Both the position numbers and the translations under genes were made by a program. From an uncultured candidate division Zixibacteria bacterium (lineage in GTDB: Bacteria; Zixibacteria; MSB-5A5; GN15; PGXB01), in contig CALAMC010000106.1 of the NCBI GenBank assembly GCA_937925655.1, forward strand, positions 1-47,820: a stretch of DNA of 47,820 bases, written 5' to 3'. Below the pieces are notes generated by a model. It searched no databases, was not told the origin of the DNA, and saw only the letters and a program-made list of their open reading frames with translations. Below are positions 7,639-15,336 of this stretch, piece by piece; positions within the stretch are counted from its first letter, which is position 1, and the number at the start of each line of letters is the position of its first letter.

Positions 7639-7650
7639 AATATTTTTCCC
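7636..7650. promoter_or_regulatory. GGAAT-like dyad, candidate activator site (kinase gene copy)
   Basis: GGGAATATTTTTCCC matches GGGAATATAATTCCC, found upstream of the flgB sigma-54 promoter (12011-12025), at 13 of 15 positions. It is centred about 30 bp before the kinase start codon. This suggests binding of the NtrC-type regulator encoded downstream, with possible autoregulation. The motif was found by eye in few sites. Confidence 0.35.
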
Positions 7651-7672
7651 ATCGGATAAGGGAGACGAGTTC

Positions 7673-8980
7673 ATGGATGATGAAAAGGTTTCGGACATTG
7701 ATTTGTCCGAAAGCATTGCCGAATTCACCGAGCGCTACAGCTCTTTCAGTGATGTAATCAATCGCATGCAGCGCCAATACCTGGCGCTGAAGGACACATA
7801 TACTCGCCAGAGCGATGAACTTAGCGATGTTAATGAATCGCTGCAAAATCTTGTTGCCGAAAACCGAGCCGTCACGGAATTTTTGAATTCCATCCTGGGC
7901 TCTTTAACTTCGGGCGTGATCGCGGTCGACCGGACGGGGAAGGTGACGCATATCAATCCCTCGGCCATGAAAATTCTGGGATTGCCCGGAGAAATATCTT
8001 CCGTTCGCGGCAGCCATTATGCTGATATAATTTCGGCGGTTGAGAACGGCGAATTTTCGGCGGTCGGGACCGTCGGCAGCGGTCTTTGTATCGATTCGAA
8101 GGAAAAGAGAATTGAAACATATTATGGTACTGTCGTCACTTTGCAGGTTTCAACCTCCCTTTTGAAAAACAAGCAGGGCGAGATTGTCGGAGCGGTGGAA
8201 CTCTTTTCGGATATTTCCAAAGTCAAGCGTCTTGAGGAAAAATTATCGCGGATGAAAGTGCTGGCTTCATTGGGTGAACTGGCGGCGGCCATTGCCCATG
8301 AAGTACGAAACCCTCTTTTGGCGATCAACGGTTTTGCCTCACTTCTGGTGCGCGACTTGTGCCATGATCCATCCAAAAAAGCCATGGCCGAAAAAATCGT
8401 CTCCGGTGTGAACAATATCAACGAAACCATCCAGAATCTTCTGGATTTTGCCCATAACGATGAAATTAATAAAATCCCGGTGACATTGAACGAGTATCTT
8501 GATTCGATACTGGAAGAATTCTTCGACTCGATGGGGCCGGAATTTTCCAGGTCCTGTATCCGACGTGACTTTATAATAGATGACGAAGCCGTGATCGAAA
8601 TCGACCCGCACTTGTTCCGGCAGGCGATTTTCAACCTGATAAGAAACGGTTTGGAAGCGAGCGCCGCAAAACCGGAAGTGACCGTGTCCTGCCGAACCCT
8701 GCCACTGGACAAGTCCCAGTCGGAATTCGGCAAAAGACTGGAGCTTTCCGGTCTGGATCGTCTGACAGAAATCAAAATACGCGACAACGGTCCCGGAATA
8801 CCGGATAGCCAAATCGAAAAAATATTCACACCGTTTTATTCGACCAAGGAAAACGGGACGGGCCTGGGATTAGCCATTGCCTGGAAAATAATTAAGGCCC
8901 ACGGCGGCGATTTATGTCTGGCCGACCACGGTTCAGACGGAACAACTTTTTCAATAATATTGCCCATGAAAGTAATCTAA
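7673..8980 (+). CDS. soluble PAS-domain sensor histidine kinase (FlrB/FleS/NtrB-like)
   Basis: The 435-aa protein has no membrane segment. A coiled N-terminus (1-65) leads to a PAS domain (about 68-185, FLNSILGSLTSGVIAVD), a HisKA dimerisation region with phospho-acceptor His209 (AIAHEVRNPL), and a HATPase domain with N box RQAIFNLIRNGLEAS, DNGPGIP and FYSTKENGTGLGLA. This layout is that of NtrB-like kinases such as FlrB/FleS/FlgS that drive sigma-54 flagellar regulons. The downstream NtrC-type activator is 16 bp away and the flagellar locus follows. The signal sensed is unknown. The start ATG at 7673 has a GGGAGA ribosome-binding site. Confidence 0.88.
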   Translation: MDDEKVSDIDLSESIAEFTERYSSFSDVINRMQRQYLALKDTYTRQSDELSDVNESLQNLVAENRAVTEFLNSILGSLTSGVIAVDRTGKVTHINPSAMKILGLPGEISSVRGSHYADIISAVENGEFSAVGTVGSGLCIDSKEKRIETYYGTVVTLQVSTSLLKNKQGEIVGAVELFSDISKVKRLEEKLSRMKVLASLGELAAAIAHEVRNPLLAINGFASLLVRDLCHDPSKKAMAEKIVSGVNNINETIQNLLDFAHNDEINKIPVTLNEYLDSILEEFFDSMGPEFSRSCIRRDFIIDDEAVIEIDPHLFRQAIFNLIRNGLEASAAKPEVTVSCRTLPLDKSQSEFGKRLELSGLDRLTEIKIRDNGPGIPDSQIEKIFTPFYSTKENGTGLGLAIAWKIIKAHGGDLCLADHGSDGTTFSIILPMKVI

Positions 8981-8996
8981 ACGGGGAGATAGCGGC

Positions 8997-10358
8997 ATGA
9001 AGCTTGATATTCTGGTAGTTGATGATGACCGTCTGGTCAACGATTTCTTGACCGAAACCATATCCCGTATGGGACATAATGTTGAATCGGTCATGTCGGC
9101 CGAGGATGCCCTGGTCTGTCTGGATGAAGCCCGGTTCGATCTTATGGTGTCGGATATCAAGATGAAAGGTATGGATGGCATCACTTTGCTGGGTCGCGCC
9201 AAAAGCATGCAGCCGGAAATAATGGCGATTATGATCACGGCCTATGGGACGGTCGAAAATGCCGTCAAGGCGATGAAAATGGGCGCTTATGACTATTTGC
9301 TTAAACCGGTTTCGCCGGATAATATCGAAATTGTGGTCGCACGAGCCGCCGAAGTTATCGAACTCCGCCGCGAAAATAAAATGCTCAAATCCGACCTGGC
9401 CGAGAAATATCAGAACATCGTCGGGAAATCACAGCGCATCAAACAGGTTTTCGACCTTATCGAGACCACCGCCGATGCCCGCTCTACGGTACTCATAACG
9501 GGTGAATCGGGAACGGGAAAAGAGCTGGTGGCGCGGGCGATTCACTATGCCTCGCCCCGCCGCGATAATCCTTTCATAAAGCTGAATTGTGCCGCCCTGC
9601 CCGAAAATCTGGTTGAGGCGGAATTGTTCGGCTACGAAAAGGGAGCTTTCACCGGGGCGGTTCGGCAACATAAGGGCCGATTCGAACTGGCGCATACGGG
9701 GACTCTGCTGCTCGATGAAATCAGCGAGATGCCGTCGGGACTTCAGGCTAAACTTCTAAGAGTATTGCAGGAACGTGAATTCGAGAGACTGGGATCCGGC
9801 AAGCCGATAGAAGTCGACGTTCGTATTATCGCCACGTCGAATCGCGACTTGAAGAGGGCCATCGCGCATGGCCAATTTCGCGAAGATCTGTACTTCCGCT
9901 TGAACGTCATCCCGATACATATTGCTTCGTTGCGGGAGCGGCTCGAGGATATTCCGCTTCTGGTTCAGCATTTCATTTTTAAGTACAACGCCGAAAATAA
10001 CAAAAATATCACCGGGGTCGACGATGACGTCATGAAGTTGTTATTGAAATATCACTGGCCCGGAAATGTCCGCGAACTGGAAAATTACATCGAGCGGGCA
10101 GTCGTGACCGCGCCGGGGACGACATTGACGCGCGAATGTTTCCCCGGAGATCTGGTTTTGGGCAAATTATCCGAACAAACGCCCGGACTGGAAATCGGCA
10201 TCACGTTGCAGGAAGGTGAGAAGTATCTGATACTCAAGACGCTGGAAAAATATAACGGAAATAAGACGAAGGCCGCCGAAGTCCTCAACATAACCCCCCG
10301 GACTATTCGCAACAAATTGGCCGAATACAACATAGAAGAACCGGTCGAACAGGAATAA
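8997..10358 (+). CDS. sigma-54-dependent response regulator, NtrC/FlrC/FleR type
   Basis: The 453-aa protein joins a receiver domain (Asp53 in MVSDIKMKG), an AAA+ sigma-54 activation domain and a Fis-type HTH. Walker A GESGTGKE lies near residue 168, the sigma-54 contact loop GAFTGA near 216 is intact, and the HTH is GNKTKAAEVLNITPRTIRNKL near the C-terminus. It should use ATP to open sigma-54 promoters when phosphorylated by the upstream kinase. Near-consensus sigma-54 promoters precede flgB and flgF downstream, so it is probably the flagellar master or second-tier activator. Candidate binding dyads are described at 7636, 12011 and 20502. Confidence 0.92.
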   Translation: MKLDILVVDDDRLVNDFLTETISRMGHNVESVMSAEDALVCLDEARFDLMVSDIKMKGMDGITLLGRAKSMQPEIMAIMITAYGTVENAVKAMKMGAYDYLLKPVSPDNIEIVVARAAEVIELRRENKMLKSDLAEKYQNIVGKSQRIKQVFDLIETTADARSTVLITGESGTGKELVARAIHYASPRRDNPFIKLNCAALPENLVEAELFGYEKGAFTGAVRQHKGRFELAHTGTLLLDEISEMPSGLQAKLLRVLQEREFERLGSGKPIEVDVRIIATSNRDLKRAIAHGQFREDLYFRLNVIPIHIASLRERLEDIPLLVQHFIFKYNAENNKNITGVDDDVMKLLLKYHWPGNVRELENYIERAVVTAPGTTLTRECFPGDLVLGKLSEQTPGLEIGITLQEGEKYLILKTLEKYNGNKTKAAEVLNITPRTIRNKLAEYNIEEPVEQE

Positions 10359-10395
10359 TAGCCCCGGTTGTCCAAGCCCCGGCGGTGGGCCCAAT

Positions 10396-10421
10396 TAAAA
10401 ATTCTCGTTTTTTGCCGATAA
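10396..10421 (+). promoter_or_regulatory. sigma-28 (FliA) type promoter of motAB
   Basis: TAAA (10396-10399), 14 bp and GCCGATAA (10414-10421) match the flagellar sigma-28 consensus; the -10 element is exact. The predicted start lies about 55 nt before motA. An AGCGGG/CCCGCT stem (about 10447-10467) lies in the leader. FlgM, the anti-sigma-28 factor, is encoded at the far end of the locus. Confidence 0.65.
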
Positions 10422-10482
10422 TCCCTGTAATTGCATATTGTTGCCGGAGCGGGGGAAATAACGCCCGCTTGATGGATTATTT

Positions 10483-11247
10483 ATGGATATAGCAACTTTT
10501 GGCGGTCTGATCCTCGGCATCGGGGCGGTGGTTGTTTCCTTTGTACTGGAAGGGGGCAACCTCAATTCCATTGTTCAGGGTCCGGCCATGATGATTGTCA
10601 TCGGCGGCACCATTGGTGCGACAATTGTAACGACTTCGGTTTATACTGTTCGCCAGGTTCCTACGTTTATCCGTTTGGCTTTCAGCACCCGTAAAGCCGA
10701 CCTGATGGAAACGGTTGAACGTATTGTCAAGTTATCCGAAAAGGCCCGTAAAGAGGGTATTTTGGGGCTGGAGAATGAATTAGGCAAAATATCCGATCCG
10801 TTTTTCCGTAAGGCGGTCCGGTTGGTTATCGACGGCAGCGAAACAACGGATCTTAAAAGTATCCTCGAAACAGAAATCGCTTATGTTGAAGACCGTCATA
10901 AAAAAGGGATTTTATTTTTCCAGAAAATGGGCGGTTTTTCACCGACCATGGGTATCATCGGAACGGTTCTCGGGCTGATTCATACGTTGAGCAACACCGC
11001 CAACGCCGACCGCATGGCCCAGGCTATTGCCGGGGCTTTTATCGCCACCCTTTGGGGGGTGGCCCTGGCTAATTTGTGCTACCTGCCGCTAAGCGATAAA
11101 CTCAAAATGCGTCACGAAGAAGAACTGGCCAAACTGGATTTGATAACGGAAGGCGTCATCGCCATTCAATCCGGTGACAATCCCCGGGTCGTGCGCACCA
11201 AACTACTTTCGTTCCTGGCTCCGCATCTGCGTCACGGAGACGACTGA
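10483..11247 (+). CDS. motA: flagellar motor stator protein MotA
   Basis: The 254-aa protein has four membrane segments (about residues 5-24, 32-52, 147-170 and 182-202) with a large cytoplasmic loop between the second and third. The third carries GGFSPTMGIIGTVLGLI, whose proline is the conserved stator residue. With MotB it forms the ion-conducting stator that drives flagellar rotation. A sigma-28 type promoter lies upstream, which fits late-class expression. motB follows after 2 bp. The coupling ion cannot be told from sequence alone. Confidence 0.95.
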   Translation: MDIATFGGLILGIGAVVVSFVLEGGNLNSIVQGPAMMIVIGGTIGATIVTTSVYTVRQVPTFIRLAFSTRKADLMETVERIVKLSEKARKEGILGLENELGKISDPFFRKAVRLVIDGSETTDLKSILETEIAYVEDRHKKGILFFQKMGGFSPTMGIIGTVLGLIHTLSNTANADRMAQAIAGAFIATLWGVALANLCYLPLSDKLKMRHEEELAKLDLITEGVIAIQSGDNPRVVRTKLLSFLAPHLRHGDD

Positions 11248-11249
11248 TC

Positions 11250-11978
11250 ATGATGGCTCGTCGCAAAAGGGGAGATAACAAGGAAAACCTGGATCGGTGG
11301 CTATTGACCTATGCCGATCTGATTACACTGCTTCTGGCTTTTTTCATTGTCATGTATTCCATGTCGCGTATCGATGCCAAAAAGTTCGGGCAGATGAGCG
11401 AAGCGTTGTCGGGCGTCTTGCACGGGGGCAATACGGCAATCAAGAAGAGCGCCGACCGCGGCAGTCTCCCCGGAAACGGCATTCTCGATATCGGGCACCT
11501 GAAAACATTGGGTCACAACATAACCGAGGCCTTCGATAAAGCCGGCAAAGGAAAAGAGTTGAATGTCGAGGTGTCGGAGCGCGGTTTGGTCATTCATATC
11601 ATGGAGCAGGCCCTGTTCCGGGAAGGATCCGCCGATCTCGAGGATGGTGCTCAACAGACGCTCGATCTGATCGGTTCGCAACTGCGCAATATGGAAAACC
11701 ATGTCCGTATCGAGGGCCATACTGATAATAAACCAATCAGTACCGCCCGCTTCCCTTCAAACTGGGAACTGTCATCGGCACGGGCCACGGCCGTGGTTAA
11801 ATACTTCGTCAACAGCTTTGATATCATGCCTACCCGGCTTTCGGCCCTTGGATATGGTGAATTTCGGCCGATCGCTCCCAACAATACCGATGAAAACCGC
11901 TCCAAAAACCGGCGGGTCGATATCGTTGTTCTGACTATGGAGCTTTCGGGGCAGGAACCGGATTCGAACCATTATTGA
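11250..11978 (+). CDS. motB: flagellar motor stator protein MotB
   Basis: The 242-aa protein has one N-terminal membrane helix with the ion-binding aspartate Asp23 in TYADLITLLLAFFIVMYS. A C-terminal OmpA-like peptidoglycan-binding domain (about residues 105-230) contains EGHTDNKPI, NWELSSARA and NRSKNRRVDIVV. It anchors the MotA stator to the cell wall. Two ATG codons, 11250 and 11253, are possible; the first is 2 bp after the motA stop. The pair forms its own transcription unit, followed by a 159-bp gap holding the flgB promoter. Confidence 0.95.
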   Translation: MMARRKRGDNKENLDRWLLTYADLITLLLAFFIVMYSMSRIDAKKFGQMSEALSGVLHGGNTAIKKSADRGSLPGNGILDIGHLKTLGHNITEAFDKAGKGKELNVEVSERGLVIHIMEQALFREGSADLEDGAQQTLDLIGSQLRNMENHVRIEGHTDNKPISTARFPSNWELSSARATAVVKYFVNSFDIMPTRLSALGYGEFRPIAPNNTDENRSKNRRVDIVVLTMELSGQEPDSNHY

Positions 11979-11988
11979 TCTTTTGACT

Positions 11989-12025
11989 GGAAATTATTTC
12001 ATCTTCATCGGGGAATATAATTCCC
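11989..12025. promoter_or_regulatory. paired GGAAW-N3-WTTCC dyads upstream of the flgB promoter
   Basis: GGAAATTATTTCA (11989-12001, one arm mismatch) and GGGAATATAATTCCC (12011-12025, perfect 6-3-6) have centres 23 bp apart, about two helical turns. The second is centred about 108 bp before the predicted sigma-54 start site. Paired dyads at this distance are what an NtrC-type enhancer looks like. Assignment to the local regulator is inference. Confidence 0.4.
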
Positions 12026-12099
12026 GCCCTTTTCATCATATAATTCCAATAAATTCTGTAATTCATTGAATATTTGTCACTTACGGAATTAATCCAAAT

Positions 12100-12115
12100 T
12101 GGCACGGCGACTGCA
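12100..12115 (+). promoter_or_regulatory. sigma-54 promoter of flgB
   Basis: TGGCACGGCGACTGCA carries the invariant GG (12101-12102) and GC (12113-12114) at the exact -24/-12 spacing, and the full TGGCAC block. Transcription should start near 12126, 12 nt before the flgB ATG. It heads the flgBC-fliEFGHIJ transcription unit. Confidence 0.8.
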
Positions 12116-12137
12116 TTACGCTGGCGCGGGAAAAGAT

Positions 12138-12557
12138 ATGTCGGATATTATACAAAATACGATTTTCGCCAAAAGCGGCGTGCCGATGCTGGAAAAATTC
12201 CTCGAACTGTCGGCGGTCAAGCACAAGCTGGTTTCGGGCAATCTCGCCAATGTTTCAACGCCGGGCTATAAAAGTAAAGATATCGATTTCCACGGCGAAC
12301 TGAAAAAAGCGATTGGCCAAAAAAGCAGTTTGAAGATGGCGACGACCCATCCAAATCATCTGCAGCCCGGACAGGCTTCTGGCGATGGTCCTAAAATTAT
12401 TACGGACAATTCGTCCGAGTCAAACGGTATTAACAACGTCAATGTCGATAAAGAGATGGCCGACCTGGCCCAAAACCAGATTACGTACGCTCTGGGGGCT
12501 CGGATGTTGTCACTGAAATTTCAGGGACTTAAAAAGGCCATCAAAGGTCAAGGATAA
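12138..12557 (+). CDS. flgB: flagellar proximal rod protein FlgB
   Basis: The 139-aa rod protein opens with SDIIQNTIFAKSGVPMLEKF, followed by the axial-protein motif LVSGNLANVSTPGYKSKDIDF. It ends with the helix LAQNQITYALGARMLSLKF. The start at ATG 12138 is preferred over an earlier in-frame TTG at 12099, because that one overlaps the -24 promoter element. FlgB, with FlgC, FlgF and FlgG, builds the rod. flgC follows after 6 bp. First gene of the sigma-54 operon. Confidence 0.95.
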   Translation: MSDIIQNTIFAKSGVPMLEKFLELSAVKHKLVSGNLANVSTPGYKSKDIDFHGELKKAIGQKSSLKMATTHPNHLQPGQASGDGPKIITDNSSESNGINNVNVDKEMADLAQNQITYALGARMLSLKFQGLKKAIKGQG

Positions 12558-12563
12558 TAAGAT

Positions 12564-13058
12564 ATGTCAGGTCTGGTAAATTCAATTGATGTGTCCGCTT
12601 CCGGTTTAACCATACAGCGGCGCAAAATGGACGCCATCGCCCAGAATATCGCCAACGTCGAAACCACCCGCACCGAGGACGGCAGTCCGTATCGCCGTAA
12701 AAGAGTCATGGTGGAAGAGGCCAGGGAAAATGTACCGTTCAAGACCATCATGAATCAGGCCAGGACCCGCCTGGCTCGGACCAATCCGGGACACTTGCCC
12801 GGTTCGACGCGTAACCTGAAAAGCGGTGTTGAGATATCCAAAGTTGATGCGAAGGAAGTGGAAGCTTCGCCGGATGATTATAAATTGATTTATGACCCCG
12901 CTCATCCCGATGCCGACGAGGAAGGCTACGTGAAAATGCCGGATGTCGAGCTGATAAATGAAATGGTTGACATGATGACTTCATCACGGGCCTATGAGGC
13001 CAATACCACCGCCATTCTGGCGGCCAAGGAAATGGCCAGAAACGCAATGGAAATTTAA
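12564..13058 (+). CDS. flgC: flagellar rod protein FlgC
   Basis: The 164-aa protein has the N-terminal axial motif IDVSASGLTIQRRKMDAIAQ with NIANVETTRT. The C-terminal FlgC signature is DPAHPDADEEGYVKMPDV, followed by EMVDMMTSSRAYEANTTA. Length is slightly above the usual 135-150 aa. It lies directly after flgB and before a small unknown gene and fliE, so only the unknown gene departs from the common flgB-flgC-fliE order. Confidence 0.95.
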   Translation: MSGLVNSIDVSASGLTIQRRKMDAIAQNIANVETTRTEDGSPYRRKRVMVEEARENVPFKTIMNQARTRLARTNPGHLPGSTRNLKSGVEISKVDAKEVEASPDDYKLIYDPAHPDADEEGYVKMPDVELINEMVDMMTSSRAYEANTTAILAAKEMARNAMEI

Positions 13059-13076
13059 TAAACAAAGGTGACAGAT

Positions 13077-13406
13077 ATGAATATCAATTCAGTTGGGATT
13101 AATGCCTATCGGCAGCTTGATACGGACAATCAAACTGCGCGCCGGCAAAACGCCGAGCAGACGATAAGTCCCTCATCGGCCAAAACACCGGTGGAAATCA
13201 CCGGGCAAACCGACAAAGCCAAATCGGTCCTCGGTGTCAGGGTCAATCGCGGGGCATTCGAGGAAATCCTTACGCCCCAGGAAAAAGAAGCCCTTGAAAT
13301 GGTTTTCGAAAAATTCCGGTCTGCGGCGGCACTTACGGCGACCTATGAACGTGACGGTCAGACCGAAAAAACACGACTGGGAACCATGGTGGATGTGACG
13401 TTATGA
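13077..13406 (+). CDS. unknown small protein encoded between flgC and fliE
   Basis: The 109-aa product is not recognised. It starts MNINSVGINAYRQLD, then has a Gln/Ser/Thr-rich, probably disordered stretch (20-60) and a predicted helical part with LTPQEKEALEMVFEKF (about 76-91). It ends in GTMVDVTL. No signal peptide, membrane helix or cysteine is seen. The ATG at 13077 is preferred over a GTG nine bases earlier, because AAAGGTG then serves as ribosome-binding site. Its stop overlaps the fliE start by 4 nt (ATGA). Tight coupling in the rod/MS-ring operon argues for a basal-body or export-related role; that is inference. Confidence 0.7.
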   Translation: MNINSVGINAYRQLDTDNQTARRQNAEQTISPSSAKTPVEITGQTDKAKSVLGVRVNRGAFEEILTPQEKEALEMVFEKFRSAAALTATYERDGQTEKTRLGTMVDVTL

Positions 13407-13714
13407 GCGAATCGATCGGCACTGTCGGCCGCATAGTCCCGGGACTTCAGAGTCGGGCGCCGTTGGCGCCGCCCGAGATGAAAAGTGACAAGGAAGCCAG
13501 CTTTACGGAAGTTCTGGGTAGCATGCTCAATTCGGTCAACGGACTGCAGTTCGATGCCGCCAAAGCACAAGAACTGGCGGCCGCCGGAGAAATCGCCGAT
13601 TTGCACGATGTCATGATCGCGCTGGAAAAGGCGGGAGTCGCCATGGACCTGCTTCTGGAAATAAGAAACAAACTTGTTGAGGCTTATGAAACTCTGGTAA
13701 AAATGCCTATGTAA
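13403..13714 (+). CDS. fliE: flagellar hook-basal body complex protein FliE
   Basis: The 103-aa protein has the FliE C-terminal half: a helix with SFTEVLGSMLNSVNGLQFDA, then GEIADLHDVMIALEKAGVAMDLLLEIRNKLVEAYETLVKM, whose KAGVAMDLLLEIRNK pattern is diagnostic. FliE joins the MS ring to the rod. It overlaps the upstream unknown gene by 4 nt. A perfect hairpin (13732-13753) lies between it and fliF. Confidence 0.92.
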   Translation: MSESIGTVGRIVPGLQSRAPLAPPEMKSDKEASFTEVLGSMLNSVNGLQFDAAKAQELAAAGEIADLHDVMIALEKAGVAMDLLLEIRNKLVEAYETLVKMPM

Positions 13715-13731
13715 ATAAATCGGCTACGTTC

Positions 13732-13753
13732 ATTCGCCATTGGACAGGCGAAT
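13732..13753. other. inverted repeat between fliE and fliF
   Basis: ATTCGCC (13732-13738) and GGCGAAT (13747-13753) pair perfectly around an 8-nt loop. No T tract follows, so it is not a standard terminator. It may be a processing or stability hairpin that sets the fliE/fliF expression ratio, or a DNA site. Confidence 0.4.
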
Positions 13754-13772
13754 ATAACAAGAGAGAATAGGA

Positions 13773-15335
13773 ATGGAATATTTTAAAAGCCTTTTCGCGA
13801 ATATCGGAATTTTCGTGCGGGCCATGACGCCGAGTCAGGCGATCATGCTCATCGGTGTCATCGCCGGCATCATTGTCGGCATTTTCGCCATAAGCAGCTG
13901 GGTCGGAACCATTAATTATTCGGTCCTGTACTCCAATCTGGATCCGGCCGATGCCGGTGAAATAACGGGCTATCTCACCGATAATAAAATTCCGTACAAA
14001 CTGGCCAACGGTGGTTCCTCAATTTCGGTCCCGTCGGATAAAGTATATGATTTGAGAATTACGATGGCATCAGAGGGTATGCCGCGTTCAGGCAACGTCG
14101 GGTATTCGATATTCGACCAATCCAACCTGGGGATGACGGAATTCCTGCAGAACCTCAATTTTCGTCGCGCCCTGGAGGGTGAGCTGATGCGGACGATTGT
14201 CCAGCTTTCCGGCGTCGACGCCGCGCGAGTGCACATTGTCATGCCCAAGGAACGGTTATTCAAGGAAGATAAAAAAGAAGCGACGGCCTCGGTCGTCCTT
14301 AAACTGCGCCGTCCCGGGATGTTGTCAACGGAACAGGTTGCCGGTATTACTCACCTGGTGGCGTCATCGGTGGAGGGATTGCAGCCGGATAATATCACCA
14401 TTATTGACCAGCGCGGCAATATGCTTTCTTCCGGGACTTCAACCGATCCGCTGGCCGGGCTGACCGCCACCCAGCTGGAAGTGCGCAAAGGGGTTGAAAG
14501 CTATCTCGAACGAAAAGCTCAAACCATGCTCGACGGGGTGGTCGGCCCGGGCCGATCGATTGTGCGGGTAACCGCCGACCTGAATTTCCAACAGCTGGAA
14601 AAGACCAGCGAACTTTATGATCCCAACAGCGCCGTCATTCGGAGCGAAGAAAAATCCGAACAAACGGCTTCAGCCTCCGATAAACGTGAGGAAGAATCGC
14701 AGAGCACCGACGAAAACCGGGTGGAGACCACGACCACAAATTATGAAATTAACAAGACTATCGAGCATATCGTCAACGCCGTCGGTGACATAGAACGTAT
14801 ATCGGTAGCGGTCCTCCTGGATTATAATCAGGTGCAAAGTGAAGAATCGGGCGTCGTTTATGAGCCTCGTTCGCAGGACGAGATTGACCGCCTGACGGCT
14901 ATCGTCAGAAACGCGGTGGGCTTCAATGCCGATCGCAGCGATCAGATAGAAGTCGTCAACATCGCCTTTGACCGAACCGCAATCGAAACGGAAACCAATT
15001 TTGTCGATAATATAATACAGCAGGAATTCATATTTGACCTGGTGAAGAAAGTCGGGCTGGTTCTACTGGGCATATTCGGCCTTTTGTATTTCCGCCGGAA
15101 GGCGAAAAAGCTGTTTACCTCGCTGGGAAGGATATTGCCGCCCCCGGCCCCCGTCAGGCCGGTCCCGGAGGCGGGTCCGTCGTATGCCGAAAGCGGCATT
15201 GAAACGGAAATGGTCGAAGAAATAATCCCCGAGAAACGCAAGCCGAAGCTCCTCGACCGGATGCAGAAAACGGCCAATGAAAGTCCCGAAGAATTCGCCA
15301 AAGTGATTAAAACCATGATGGTGGAGCCGCAATAA
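13773..15335 (+). CDS. fliF: flagellar MS-ring protein FliF
   Basis: The 520-aa protein has two membrane helices (about residues 22-43 and 424-442). The periplasmic part contains the YscJ/FliF ring-building motif region (YSNLDPADAGEITGYL, SDKVYDLRITMASEGMPRSG and FQQLEKTSE). The cytoplasmic C-terminal tail ends in the FliG-binding stretch RMQKTANESPEEFAKVIKTM. Length is typical. The fliG start follows one base after its stop. It forms the inner-membrane platform on which rod, switch and export gate assemble. Confidence 0.95.
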   Translation: MEYFKSLFANIGIFVRAMTPSQAIMLIGVIAGIIVGIFAISSWVGTINYSVLYSNLDPADAGEITGYLTDNKIPYKLANGGSSISVPSDKVYDLRITMASEGMPRSGNVGYSIFDQSNLGMTEFLQNLNFRRALEGELMRTIVQLSGVDAARVHIVMPKERLFKEDKKEATASVVLKLRRPGMLSTEQVAGITHLVASSVEGLQPDNITIIDQRGNMLSSGTSTDPLAGLTATQLEVRKGVESYLERKAQTMLDGVVGPGRSIVRVTADLNFQQLEKTSELYDPNSAVIRSEEKSEQTASASDKREEESQSTDENRVETTTTNYEINKTIEHIVNAVGDIERISVAVLLDYNQVQSEESGVVYEPRSQDEIDRLTAIVRNAVGFNADRSDQIEVVNIAFDRTAIETETNFVDNIIQQEFIFDLVKKVGLVLLGIFGLLYFRRKAKKLFTSLGRILPPPAPVRPVPEAGPSYAESGIETEMVEEIIPEKRKPKLLDRMQKTANESPEEFAKVIKTMMVEPQ

Positions 15336-15336
15336 T

